This document shows, in pieces, positions 18,590-26,167 of a DNA stretch of 34,769 nt. Under the pieces are notes generated by a model that was not told the origin of the DNA, did no database searches, and saw only the letters and a program-made list of their open reading frames with translations. A program made the translations under genes and the position numbers. The stretch's first letter is position 1. Every line of letters begins with the position of its first letter. The stretch covers positions 1 to 34,769 of the forward strand of contig NZ_BONE01000084.1 in assembly GCF_016862555.1 (NCBI RefSeq), given 5' to 3'. The stretch comes from Asanoa siamensis (lineage in GTDB: Bacteria > Actinomycetota > Actinomycetes > Mycobacteriales > Micromonosporaceae).

Positions 18590-21500
18590 GTGAACGGTGT
18601 GAGTTCAGGTGCCGCGGCGTTGTGGGATCGCCTGAGGCGCGAATCGGAAGTGTTGATCGCGGCCTCGGATCAGGCTGCCGCAGGACGGGCACTGGCCTGG
18701 TTCCACCGGGAGTTGCCGGCCCTACTCGCGGCGCTGCGCTCGGCAGATGATGAGCAGCCGTCAGTGGTGCTGAGCGCCGCCTACGACATGTTGCCGTTCC
18801 TCACAGCCACATCAGACTGGCAAACGGTCGCCGAGGTAAGTCGGATCGGCCTCGCGGCGGCCAATCAGCTCGAAACCGCCCGGCCGGCGCTGGAACTGAT
18901 GCATATCCTCGGCGTCGCCTACCAGTACCTGAATGACGACGAGCGCGCTCAGGAGATCTTCACCTCTGTCGTCGGGCTGGCGGATGAGCTCGGCGACGAT
19001 GTGCTGCGGGCGAAGGGGCTGGCGCACCTCGCGCAGCTTCAGCGCCACGCCGGGGACGCCGGTGCCGCCGTGACGATGTTGCACGAGGCGGTGGTGGCGT
19101 ATGCCCGGGCCGGAGACCGGCTCGGTGAAGCCCGCGCCCTCGGTGACCTCGCGACGACGTCGATCGACCTCGGTGACCGCGACGGCGCGCTCGGCTACGC
19201 GGAACGCGCCCGCGCCATCTTCCAGGATCTCGGCGACGCTGAGGGGCAGGGGCGGATCCTGCGGTTCCTGGCAATCGAAGCGCACAAGGTCGGCAACGTC
19301 GACGCGGCGCTCGACCTGGCGGAGCAGGCGGTGCGGCAGTTCGAGTTGGCATCCGCGACCGCCCTGGCCGCGGAAACCGAAATGTTCGCGGCCCGTACGC
19401 ACCGGGCGAACGGTGACGTGGCCCAGGCTGTTGAGCTGGCCCGGCGTGCGGCGCGGCGCGCTCCGGCGGAGCGGCAGCCTGACGACGACCTCTTCCTGCA
19501 ACTGGTGGAGGCCGAGTGGGCGATGCGCGAGCTGCTCCAGGCCGACAGCGACGCCGCCCGCGAAGCGGTGCTGGCGAGGCACCCCGCGCTCCTCGGAGAA
19601 GTCACCGCCCGGATCGCCGCTCATGTCGAGCTGCTCTCCGCGGCGCCGGACGAGAAGGCCCGGGCCAACGCCGCGGCTGGCATCGCCTGGTTGCTGGCAC
19701 ACCCTGACGGCGCGGCCGCCGGCTGGTACGCCGAGGAGTGGGACACCATCCTTCGCTACGCCGGAGCTGGCGACCTTCCGGCAGGACTCGAGGAACAGGT
19801 CCGCCGGTTGGTCGTCAGCCAGGGCGCAGACCATCGCGCGGCCCTGGACAACATCATCGCGATGCTGACAGGCGAGGAACGTGCCGCGGTACGCGGTTGG
19901 TACCTGCTCCAACTGGCCCGACTCGACATGGACGAGTCCGACCGCCCACGGGCCCAGAAGAACGCCGGCGCGGCGGCCGAACTGCTGGCCCGCGCGGGAG
20001 CGAACGACGAAGCAGCCGAGGCCTATGTCCTCGAAGGTGCGGCGTGGCGCCAGGATCGGTCCGGCGACCTGCGCGGCAACAGCGACCGCGCACTTCGTGC
20101 GCTGCGGCAGGCGCTACGTCTGTACCGCCGCTCCACCCACCCGGATGAGTGGGCCAAGACCATCAGCAATCTCGGCAACGTGTACTGGCAGTATCCGGAC
20201 GACCGGCGGCGTAACCTCGCTCGCGCCGTCGCCCGGCACACCGCCGCGTTGACGGTGCTCACCCCCGACCGGCACCGCACGGACTGGGCGACGGCGCACG
20301 CCAACCTGGGGCTGGTGCTGTCCGAATCAGTCCTGGCCGATGACCCGGACAACCTCGAGCGAGGCCGCGTCCATCTCAGCCGGGCACTTGACGGGCTCGA
20401 TGCGGCCCGATCCCGGGCGGTGGTGCTGCTCAACCTCAGCCGCTGTTACCGGCTGCGTAAATCCGGTGACCACGAGGCGAACGCCCACCTGGCGCTGCGA
20501 CACGCGCGGGAGGCGTACGACATGTTCGAAGGCTTCGGTACGCCGGTCGACCTCGCCGACGCCGCCAGAGCGGTGGCCGACTCGCTGAGCATGCTCAGGA
20601 CACACAGCGACGCGGTGACTGAGGCGATCGAGTGGTACCACCGCGCCCTCGCGATGGTGCCGCCGGACCATTTTCCGCGCGACCACGCCGCCCTCGCGGG
20701 CAACCTGGCGAACACGCTTGTCTCCCTGGCGGAGCCGACCGACGATCAGCTCGGTGAGGCCATCGCCTTGCAGCGCACCGCCGTCGACCTCTACGGACGC
20801 AGCAACGATCCGTGGGAGCAGGCCCGCGCCCGCTACAACCTGGCGACGACGCTGCTGGAATCGCAGCAGCAACCAGATCTCGACGAGGTGCTCGACCTGC
20901 ACGAGCGCAGCCTCGCGGTGTTCCAGGTCGAGCGCGGGTCGCGCGAGTGGACCGAGTCCGCCACCGCGTTCGCCTCGACCTTGCTGCTGCGGGGCCATGA
21001 TCAGGACCAGGCGCAGGCAGTACGCCTCCTGCGAGAGGTGACGGCATCCACCGCCCTGGCGGGAGCACCGCACCAGGCGGCGCACGTCTGGAGCCTGCTC
21101 GGCGAGGTGCACGCGCGGGATGGGGACTGGACCGCGGCCGCGCAGGCGTTGCGGCACGCCGTCGACGCGGCCGAGTCGAGGTACGCGGCTGCCGTCCTCG
21201 CCATGTCCCGCGTCGCCGAACTGGAGCGCCTGGGCGGCCTGCCGCGGTTCGCCGCCTACGCGCTGGCGCGCGCCGGTGACCCGAAGGGGGCTGTCGCGCT
21301 GCTCGAATCCGCCCGTGCGCGTGAGCTCGGCCGGCTCTTCGACCGCGATCACCTGGACCTTTCTGTCGTCGACCGGCTGGCCCCCGACGCCGCGGCCGCG
21401 TACCGGGAGGCGAGTCAGCGTATTGCCGCACTGGAGGCCCGCCAGCGGGCCGCACCGCAGCCCAGCCGGGAGGACTCGCAGCAGATCCACGCCGCCCTCA

Positions 21501-22681
21501 CCGACGCCTACGCGCAACTGCGCTCAGCGACCGAGACGGTCCGGCGTGTGCCGGGCGCCAGCGTCGGTCTCGGCCGAGCGGCGGCCGAGACCGTGGAGCA
21601 GGCGGTAGCGGCTGGCTGCCCGCTGGCGTATCTGGTGACCACCGGCCATGGCAGCGTCATTCTGCTCGCCGGCGCCGACCCGTCCGGCACGGTCGAGGCG
21701 TTGTACTGCTCGTTGACCGAGCAGGAACTGGTCGACACCGTGCTGCACGCGGGCGCGCAGCACTCGCCCGCGGTCCTCGACCTGATCGGTGACGGGTTCA
21801 TGGGCGACCTCGCGCATCGGCTCACGGAGCTTGGCCACTCGCGGGTCGTACTGATTCCGACCGGGGTGCTGGGCATCGTGCCGCTGCACGCCGCCCGGTA
21901 TCGCCGCGACGGGCAACTGGTTCACCTGGTGGACGAGGTCGCTCCGTCCTATGCCCCGTCCGCGCGGGTCCTGCTGGCCGCCCACGGGGTCCCGGTGGCC
22001 GCGCAGGACGAGTTGCGACTGGTCGCCGTGGCCGATCCCGTGCCGGACGCCGCCCCGCTGCCGTGGGCGCGGGAGGAGGTCGCGACGCTCGAGCGGATCT
22101 TCCCCGGGCCGACCAGATCCATGACGGGGAGCGCCGCGACAAAACCGGCACTCCTGGCCGCGCTGCCCGGGAGGACGCACGTTCACCTCGCCTGCCACGG
22201 CGCGTACGACGCGGACGAGCCCATGCGCTCCTCTCTGCAACTTGCCCGCGACGAGCGGCTGACGTTGCGAGAGCTCTTCGACGGCAAGCGGCTTGCCGGC
22301 GTGCAGCTCGTCGTGGCATCGGCGTGCCAGAGCGCCGTCACCGACGTGCTGCGGGCGCAGGACGAGGCGACGGGGTTGCCCGCGGGGCTGGCGTACGCGG
22401 GCGCGCGCACCATCATCGGCACGTTGTGGGCGGTCGAGGACAGGTCGGCGGAGCTGCTGGTCAGCCGGTTCTACGTGAACCACCTGCTCGGCGATCCGGA
22501 CGACGACGGTGGGGGACCGATGCCCCCGGCCAGCGCCCTGGCCAGAGCACAGCAGTGGCTGCGCGACGCCGCACCCGCGGACGTTCAACAGTTCACCCGC
22601 GACCTCGCTGTTACGCCGGCGGCCGGCGGGTTCACGGACCCAGCGCACTGGGCGGCGTTCGTCGTCCATGGAGCCGCGTGA
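18590..22681 (+). CDS. large TPR-CHAT fusion protease
   Basis: Seen: 1363 aa. Residues about 60-300 are canonical 34-residue TPRs (ALELMHILGVAYQYLNDDER, KGLAHLAQLQRHAGDAGAAV). A middle section with longer units (HANLGLVLSESVLADDPDNL) reaches about 880, then a pre-CHAT helical linker (ALLESARARELGRLFDRDHL). CHAT starts near residue 1000 (CPLAYLVTTGHGSVILLAG), with the catalytic His in HLACHGAYD (H1203) and Cys in VVASACQSA (C1246), 43 apart and intact. TIIGTLWAVEDRSAELLVSRFYVNHL closes the core in two adjoining pieces. It has no STAND or other NTPase module between the TPRs and the protease. A GTG at 18599 has the better ribosome site (AGGTGA) and may be the real start. Second gene of the plus operon. 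By inference TPRs sense a partner and release the protease. Confidence 0.93.
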   Translation: MNGVSSGAAALWDRLRRESEVLIAASDQAAAGRALAWFHRELPALLAALRSADDEQPSVVLSAAYDMLPFLTATSDWQTVAEVSRIGLAAANQLETARPALELMHILGVAYQYLNDDERAQEIFTSVVGLADELGDDVLRAKGLAHLAQLQRHAGDAGAAVTMLHEAVVAYARAGDRLGEARALGDLATTSIDLGDRDGALGYAERARAIFQDLGDAEGQGRILRFLAIEAHKVGNVDAALDLAEQAVRQFELASATALAAETEMFAARTHRANGDVAQAVELARRAARRAPAERQPDDDLFLQLVEAEWAMRELLQADSDAAREAVLARHPALLGEVTARIAAHVELLSAAPDEKARANAAAGIAWLLAHPDGAAAGWYAEEWDTILRYAGAGDLPAGLEEQVRRLVVSQGADHRAALDNIIAMLTGEERAAVRGWYLLQLARLDMDESDRPRAQKNAGAAAELLARAGANDEAAEAYVLEGAAWRQDRSGDLRGNSDRALRALRQALRLYRRSTHPDEWAKTISNLGNVYWQYPDDRRRNLARAVARHTAALTVLTPDRHRTDWATAHANLGLVLSESVLADDPDNLERGRVHLSRALDGLDAARSRAVVLLNLSRCYRLRKSGDHEANAHLALRHAREAYDMFEGFGTPVDLADAARAVADSLSMLRTHSDAVTEAIEWYHRALAMVPPDHFPRDHAALAGNLANTLVSLAEPTDDQLGEAIALQRTAVDLYGRSNDPWEQARARYNLATTLLESQQQPDLDEVLDLHERSLAVFQVERGSREWTESATAFASTLLLRGHDQDQAQAVRLLREVTASTALAGAPHQAAHVWSLLGEVHARDGDWTAAAQALRHAVDAAESRYAAAVLAMSRVAELERLGGLPRFAAYALARAGDPKGAVALLESARARELGRLFDRDHLDLSVVDRLAPDAAAAYREASQRIAALEARQRAAPQPSREDSQQIHAALTDAYAQLRSATETVRRVPGASVGLGRAAAETVEQAVAAGCPLAYLVTTGHGSVILLAGADPSGTVEALYCSLTEQELVDTVLHAGAQHSPAVLDLIGDGFMGDLAHRLTELGHSRVVLIPTGVLGIVPLHAARYRRDGQLVHLVDEVAPSYAPSARVLLAAHGVPVAAQDELRLVAVADPVPDAAPLPWAREEVATLERIFPGPTRSMTGSAATKPALLAALPGRTHVHLACHGAYDADEPMRSSLQLARDERLTLRELFDGKRLAGVQLVVASACQSAVTDVLRAQDEATGLPAGLAYAGARTIIGTLWAVEDRSAELLVSRFYVNHLLGDPDDDGGGPMPPASALARAQQWLRDAAPADVQQFTRDLAVTPAAGGFTDPAHWAAFVVHGAA

Positions 22682-22787
22682 CGGGCCAGCCAGGTCCGTC
22701 CGCAGGGCCAGCAGCACTGGCGTCCGTCCTTTCGACGATGCCGCGGCCCGCGGGTGCGACGACGCAGCAGAAGCCCTCGGCACGATT

Positions 22788-22815
22788 CATCCTAGGATGC
22801 CTACCGGGTGTGCCC
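22788..22815. repeat. CTAG-centred palindromic motif, copy 1
   Basis: CATCCTAGGATG is a perfect 12-bp palindrome at 22788-22799, followed by CCTACCGGGTGTGCCC. The right-hand block GGGTGTGCC is shared with copy 4 and, more loosely, copy 3. Confidence 0.55.
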
Positions 22816-23175
22816 GGCTACCGCACCCACTACGAACACCGGCAGCAAAGACTCACGCGCTGGCCCGGGCGCGGCGGGCCGGTACGAGTGCGAGCGGCCG
22901 GACGACGGCGCGCCGCCCGACCCCGAATCCGGTCGGGGGTTCGCTCAGCCGAACGGACGGGGCCAGGTCGCCGGCCACCGCTATCGCGGCTGGGCTCGCG
23001 GTGGTGGCCGCACAGAGGTCAAGACCCAGCCTCCGAGGCGGGTCCACGACGGCTCGGACCGAGAGGCCGCGGACACTGTGGCGAGGGGCGCCAAGCTGGG
23101 ATGCGGGCGGCGGCGTCCCCGGCCGGCGAGGCCGAGATGGCGGGGGGAGGGGTTTTCTTCTTGCTCAAGCCGTCT

Positions 23176-23203
23176 CGTCCTAGGACGCCGCAGAGGGCGC
23201 CCC
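23176..23203. repeat. CTAG-centred palindromic motif, copy 2
   Basis: CGTCCTAGGACG, a perfect 12-bp palindrome at 23176-23187, followed by a diverged right-hand block GCAGAGGGCGCCCCC. Confidence 0.55.
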
Positions 23204-23350
23204 CAGGGGTGGAATTCGGACTCATGCTGCCGCGCGTACCCGGCTCGTCGACGGTTTCGAACGATCCCAGGCGGTCGGGTCCGGCGGCGTGGCGGCTCGC
23301 CGGCCGCTGGCTTGCCGCACGTCTCTGGTTCTGCGGCTGCCTGCCGGCCC

Positions 23351-23407
23351 GGGCGTCTGGCTGACGATGCGGGCGTCCGGCTGACGGCGTAGTTACCGGA
23401 CGCCCGC
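23351..23407. repeat. 20-bp tandem repeat running into a 12-bp hairpin
   Basis: Two 20-base units beginning GGGCGTC(T/C)GGCTGACG at 23351 and 23371 agree at 16 of 20 positions. The second unit also forms the left arm of a perfect stem: GCGGGCGTCCGG at 23369-23380 pairs with CCGGACGCCCGC at 23396-23407 across a 15-base loop. GGCTGACG at 23379-23386 can alternatively pair with CGTCAGCC at 23410-23417, so two mutually exclusive folds exist. Possibly a terminator for TPR-CHAT read-through, but there is no T tract. Confidence 0.5.
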
Positions 23408-23467
23408 GACGTCAGCCGCCCCAGCGACCGCAAGCGCCACCGGCCGGCGGCCGCCTGACAGCGCGTC

Positions 23468-23485
23468 TTTGGTGCGGCCACCAAA
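23468..23485. other. short perfect hairpin
   Basis: TTTGGTG and CACCAAA form a 7-bp stem around the tetraloop CGGC, 27 bases before copy 3 of the CTAG-centred motif. The role is unknown. Confidence 0.4.
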
Positions 23486-23511
23486 CGGCCCCACCCGCGG
23501 CCTACCCGCAT

Positions 23512-23540
23512 CGTCGTAGGACGCCTTAGCGCGTGTGCCC
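23512..23540. repeat. CTAG-centred palindromic motif, copy 3 (one mismatch)
   Basis: CGTCGTAGGACG at 23512-23523 differs from the palindrome of copies 2 and 4 at one base (G for C). It is followed by CCTTAGCGCGTGTGCCC, matching the right-hand block of copies 1 and 4. Confidence 0.5.
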
Positions 23541-23625
23541 TACGGCGCGACAAGGGCCAGCCAGCTTCGGCGGCATCAAGGTCCTGCCCCTATCGCGATC
23601 AGGTCCCGGCCAGGCCGCGGAGGCC

Positions 23626-24807
23626 TCAGGCGAGCGATCGCGGCGGCCAGCTCGACGGGTCCACCAGGTCACCGGCCTTGGCTATCCCGGCCAGGACCTG
23701 GGCTCGCATGCTGCCGTCGCCAGGCGCGGAGCCGACCGACGCCCAGAGATCCGGTCCCAGGATCCGCGTCGCGGACTCCACGATCGATGCGGCGCCGGGA
23801 TCGGCGGTGGCGGTGGCCGTGGGTGAGGGCTCTCGCGAGTCCGTCGGGGCGCTGGCCGTCGGTCCGGATTCCGACAGGTCGGGCGAGGGCGCCAGGGCGG
23901 GCGCCTTGTCGTCGACCAACCTGCCGTACTCCACGAGCAACGCCCGCTGCCCGACCGCCAGTCGCAGTGCGCCAGCGCGGATCGGCTCGCCCCGCTCCGT
24001 GCTCGAGATGGTTCCGTAGCAGTCCTCCAGCCGGGCGCCCGGCGGTACGAACGTGAGCCGCAGCGGTGCCGAACAGGCCGTCGTCGAGTCGAGCCGGACC
24101 GCGTTCGCGAAAGCCTCCAGGTCGTCCACACTCACCGCCGAGGCCAGCGACGGCGGTTCCGTCCCCTCGGCCACCAGGCCGCCGGTCGCGACCAGACTCA
24201 CCTGCGCGGTGAGCCCGTCCGCCGGGTGCCAGGTCAGCCACTGGTTCGGACCGGCGGTGAACTGCTCCCGCGACAGCACCGCGGGATGTCCGTCGACGAC
24301 GGTCGGGGTGTCGGTGTTGGGTACGGCCGTGTTGTCGAACTCGCCGAGGTTCTGACCCCGCCACAGCAGCACCTGCCCGGAGACGTCGATGTTCTCCACC
24401 GACATCGAAACGTCGATCTTCTCGACCCCCGCGTCGGACTGCCACGTCACGCCGCGCACCGGGAACGGGGTCCAGGGCACGGCGAAGCGCAACACCTGCG
24501 GGTCCGTGCCGACGAGGTCGGGTCGGGTGGCGGCGCCGGGCTCGCCGGCGGCGGGCACCAGGGCGGGCATGGTGTCCCAGCCGGCCGGCGGGTCGTCCGT
24601 GACCACGGCCGTGCCGCCGCCGTAGGGCAGGAGCGCGGCGACGGTGGCCAGGCCGGCCAGCACCGCGGCCGCGGCCGCCCAGGTGCCGTGCCGCCGGCGC
24701 CGGCGGGCGCGCCCCGCCAGGAGCGTGGCGGACAGCAGCGCCTCGGCGTCGACGGGTCGGTCGGCGCGTTCGTGCAGTACCTCGGCGAGTTGGTCCTCGA
24801 CCGTCAT
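23626..24807 (-). CDS. anti-sigma-like single-pass membrane protein
   Basis: Seen: 393 aa from ATG 24807, with GAGGAG six bases upstream and a 4-base overlap (ATGA) with the sigma-factor stop codon. The first 40 residues are a cytoplasmic helical segment ending in a basic run (RARRRRRHG), followed by one membrane segment (AAAAAVLAGLATVAALLPY, about residues 44-62). The rest lies outside the membrane and includes a Pro/Ser/Thr-rich stretch near residue 310-345 (PSPDLSESGPTASAPTDSRE). Established: SigE-family ECF factors are often followed by a membrane protein of this build that holds the sigma factor. I see no zinc-binding HxxxCxxC anti-sigma motif, so the anti-sigma role is inferred from gene order and topology, not from a domain. 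Confidence 0.8.
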   Translation of the reverse strand: MTVEDQLAEVLHERADRPVDAEALLSATLLAGRARRRRRHGTWAAAAAVLAGLATVAALLPYGGGTAVVTDDPPAGWDTMPALVPAAGEPGAATRPDLVGTDPQVLRFAVPWTPFPVRGVTWQSDAGVEKIDVSMSVENIDVSGQVLLWRGQNLGEFDNTAVPNTDTPTVVDGHPAVLSREQFTAGPNQWLTWHPADGLTAQVSLVATGGLVAEGTEPPSLASAVSVDDLEAFANAVRLDSTTACSAPLRLTFVPPGARLEDCYGTISSTERGEPIRAGALRLAVGQRALLVEYGRLVDDKAPALAPSPDLSESGPTASAPTDSREPSPTATATADPGAASIVESATRILGPDLWASVGSAPGDGSMRAQVLAGIAKAGDLVDPSSWPPRSLA

Positions 24808-25313
24808 GGGTTGCTCCTCGTGGTCGCGCGGGAGGGGAAACCGGCAGCGCCGACGTTGCCGCGCAGCGTCGCGAGGCCGCGCATCACGTGCGTGCGGACG
24901 GTGACGGGCGAGCAGCCGAGGATCTCGGCGATGGCCGCGTCGTCGAGGTCCTCGTAGTAGCGCAGCGCCAGGGCCGCCCGTTGACGGGCCGGCAGTGCCG
25001 AGACGAGCCTCCACAGCGCGTCCCGGTCAGCGCTGTCGAGGGCGGGAACGTCGACCGGCACGGGCGGCAGCGCGGCCAGCGGGACCTCGGGCCGGCGCGC
25101 GGCCCGTCGCCACCATGAGTGGCGCGCGTTGACGAGCATGCGGCGCACGTACCGGTCGGGGTCGTCGGCGCGCAGGATCCGGGCCCACCGTGGATAGGCC
25201 TTGGCCAGCACGTCCTGCACCAGGTCCTCGGCGCGGTGGTCGTCACCGGCCAGCAACCGGGCGAGCCGGACGAGAGCGGGTCCCCGCGCCAGCACGTACT
25301 CCTCGAACGTCAC
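24804..25313 (-). CDS. SigE-family ECF RNA polymerase sigma factor
   Basis: Seen: 169 aa. Region 2 spans roughly residues 10-70 (LVRLARLLAGDDHRAEDLVQ, YVRRMLVNARHSWWRR) and region 4 roughly 105-155 (ALPARQRAALALRYYEDLDD, AIAEILGCSPVTVRTHVMRG). The MTFEEYVLARGPALVRLA start matches the actinobacterial SigE family (TIGR02983 type). GTG 25313 is the start, with only a weak G-rich ribosome site, so expression may be low or leaderless. It directs polymerase to a small regulon, probably controlled by the membrane protein it overlaps. The divergent upstream region contains copy 4 of the CTAG-centred palindrome, a candidate autoregulatory element. Confidence 0.93.
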   Translation of the reverse strand: MTFEEYVLARGPALVRLARLLAGDDHRAEDLVQDVLAKAYPRWARILRADDPDRYVRRMLVNARHSWWRRAARRPEVPLAALPPVPVDVPALDSADRDALWRLVSALPARQRAALALRYYEDLDDAAIAEILGCSPVTVRTHVMRGLATLRGNVGAAGFPSRATTRSNP

Positions 25314-25344
25314 ACCCCCACAGACGCCGTCGGGCGGCTCCGCG

Positions 25345-25386
25345 TTGACACGGATTCCGTCCTAGGACGCTCTACAGGGTGTGCGC
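25345..25386. promoter_or_regulatory. sigma/SRPBCC divergent region with palindromic motif copy 4
   Basis: TTGACA at 25345-25350 resembles a -35 box on the plus strand, but no good -10 lies at 16-19 bases. CGTCCTAGGACG at 25358-25369 is a perfect 12-bp palindrome, followed by CTCTACAGGGTGTGCGCC. The same palindrome plus right-hand block recurs at 22788 and, more loosely, at 23176 and 23512. Its position between divergent starts suggests an operator or ECF promoter element. Confidence 0.5.
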
Positions 25387-25427
25387 CGACTGACAAACTC
25401 GAGGCAACGACGGGGGAGAGGCCCACC

Positions 25428-25932
25428 ATGCGCGTTTCGATGCCCAGCGACACCGATGCCTGGTTGCGGATCGACATCGACGTGCCGGGCGCGGCACCGG
25501 GCGAGGTCGTCGGGGCCTTCCTCGATCCCGCCGCCGTCCGAGCCTGGTGGGGCGGCGGCCAGCTCACCGTCGACCCGGAACCAGGCGGCCGGTACGTCGT
25601 CTACTTCGACCGCCTCGACCAGACGATGCGCGGCACCGTCACCGAACTCGCGCTCGACGCCGGTCGGTTCGGGTTCAGCTGGTCCTGGGACCACGAGCCC
25701 GACCTGCCCGGCCGCCGGGTCGACATCAGCGTCGACCAGGGCGCGACGCTGCACCTCGTCCAGGGCGAGTACGAACCGGGCAGGCCACGACGACGCGCGC
25801 AGCCACCGCGACGGTTGGGAGTTCTTCTTGCCCAGGCTGGTCACGGTCGTCGAGGAACAGCGCTGGGCGGGTTTGGCGCAAAGCCGTACCGGGAACTCAT
25901 TGCTTGTCCGACGGAAACAGATCGGAGTGGCC
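25428..25932 (+). pseudogene. SRPBCC/AHSA1-like protein gene, frameshifted
   Basis: Seen: from ATG 25428 (GGGGGAGAGG upstream) the product reads as an AHSA1-type START-fold protein: ADAWLRIDIDVPG-like strand, AFLDPAAVRAWWGGGQLTVD, GGRYVVYFDRLDQTMRGTV, FSWSWDHEPDLPGR and TLHLVQGEYEPG. At about 25782 the family sequence jumps to the next frame, where GHDDARSHRDGWEFFLPRL continues it correctly; one extra base (A25782) or two missing bases explains this. In the original frame the protein ends in an unrelated Arg-rich tail at 26015. In the second frame there is no stop before CsbD, which would be fused in-frame. A disabled gene or a sequencing error are both possible. Such proteins bind hydrophobic ligands or resemble toxin/antitoxin-free stress proteins; the role is unknown. 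Confidence 0.7.
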
Positions 25933-26127
25933 ATGAGTTTCACCGACAAGGTGCGGAACAAGGTCGAGGAACTGAAGGGCGGCGCCAAGGAGAAGGCCGG
26001 CGACGCCACGGATGACGAGCAGCTTCAGGCCGAGGGCCGGGCAGACCAGACCGGCGCGCACGCCAAGCAGGCCGGCGAGCACGTGAAGGACGCCGGTCGG
26101 GACATCAAGAACGCGTTCGACAAGTAA
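25933..26127 (+). CDS. CsbD family stress-response protein
   Basis: Seen: 64 aa, MSFTDKVRNKVEELKGGAKE at the start, GDATDDEQLQAEGRADQTGA in the middle and HVKDAGRDIKNAFDK at the end. This highly charged, Gly/Ala/Lys-rich helical sequence is typical of CsbD/YjbJ proteins, which are small, abundant and controlled by general-stress sigma factors (sigma B in Bacillus); biochemical function unknown. ATG 25933 has GGAG eight bases upstream. It follows the frameshifted SRPBCC gene and lies divergent from the ECF sigma gene, suggesting that it belongs to the same stress unit. A perfect 14-bp hairpin follows the stop. Confidence 0.92.
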   Translation: MSFTDKVRNKVEELKGGAKEKAGDATDDEQLQAEGRADQTGAHAKQAGEHVKDAGRDIKNAFDK

Positions 26128-26137
26128 CGCGGGGAAC

Positions 26138-26167
26138 AGAAGGGGGGCGCCGCGGCGCCCCCCTTCT
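26138..26167. terminator. bidirectional terminator between csbD-like gene and kamA
   Basis: AGAAGGGGGGCGCC at 26138-26151 and its exact complement at 26154-26167 form a 14-bp inverted repeat. The right arm abuts the kamA stop codon (complement of 26168-26170), so it can end transcripts from both convergent genes. Confidence 0.85.

Larger units (their letters stand above)
22682..23625. other. long convergent intergenic region without a recognisable gene
   Basis: Between the convergent TPR-CHAT and anti-sigma-like genes lie 944 bases in which none of the open frames on either strand encodes anything recognisable; they are Arg/Gly/Pro-rich, as expected from random GC-rich sequence. The region does hold several palindromes: three copies of a CTAG-centred motif, a 12-bp stem at 23369-23407, and a 7-bp stem with tetraloop at 23468-23485. 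Some may be transcription terminators for the flanking genes, although T runs are lacking. Confidence 0.6.

Noticed and set aside
8052-22681. STAND/NB-ARC or other NTPase module in the TPR/CHAT proteins
   Set aside because: No P-loop GxxxxGK(S/T) with a following hydrophobic-DD motif was found in any of the six proteins.
8052-22681. CRISPR array or type III-E Cas genes associated with TPR-CHAT
   Set aside because: No regularly spaced direct repeats and no Cas-like protein in the window; the periodicity at DNA level comes from TPR coding units.
22808-23392. 194-aa plus-strand frame between TPR-CHAT and the anti-sigma-like gene
   Set aside because: Arg/Gly/Pro-rich, no ribosome site, no recognisable motif, and equally long frames exist on the other strand.
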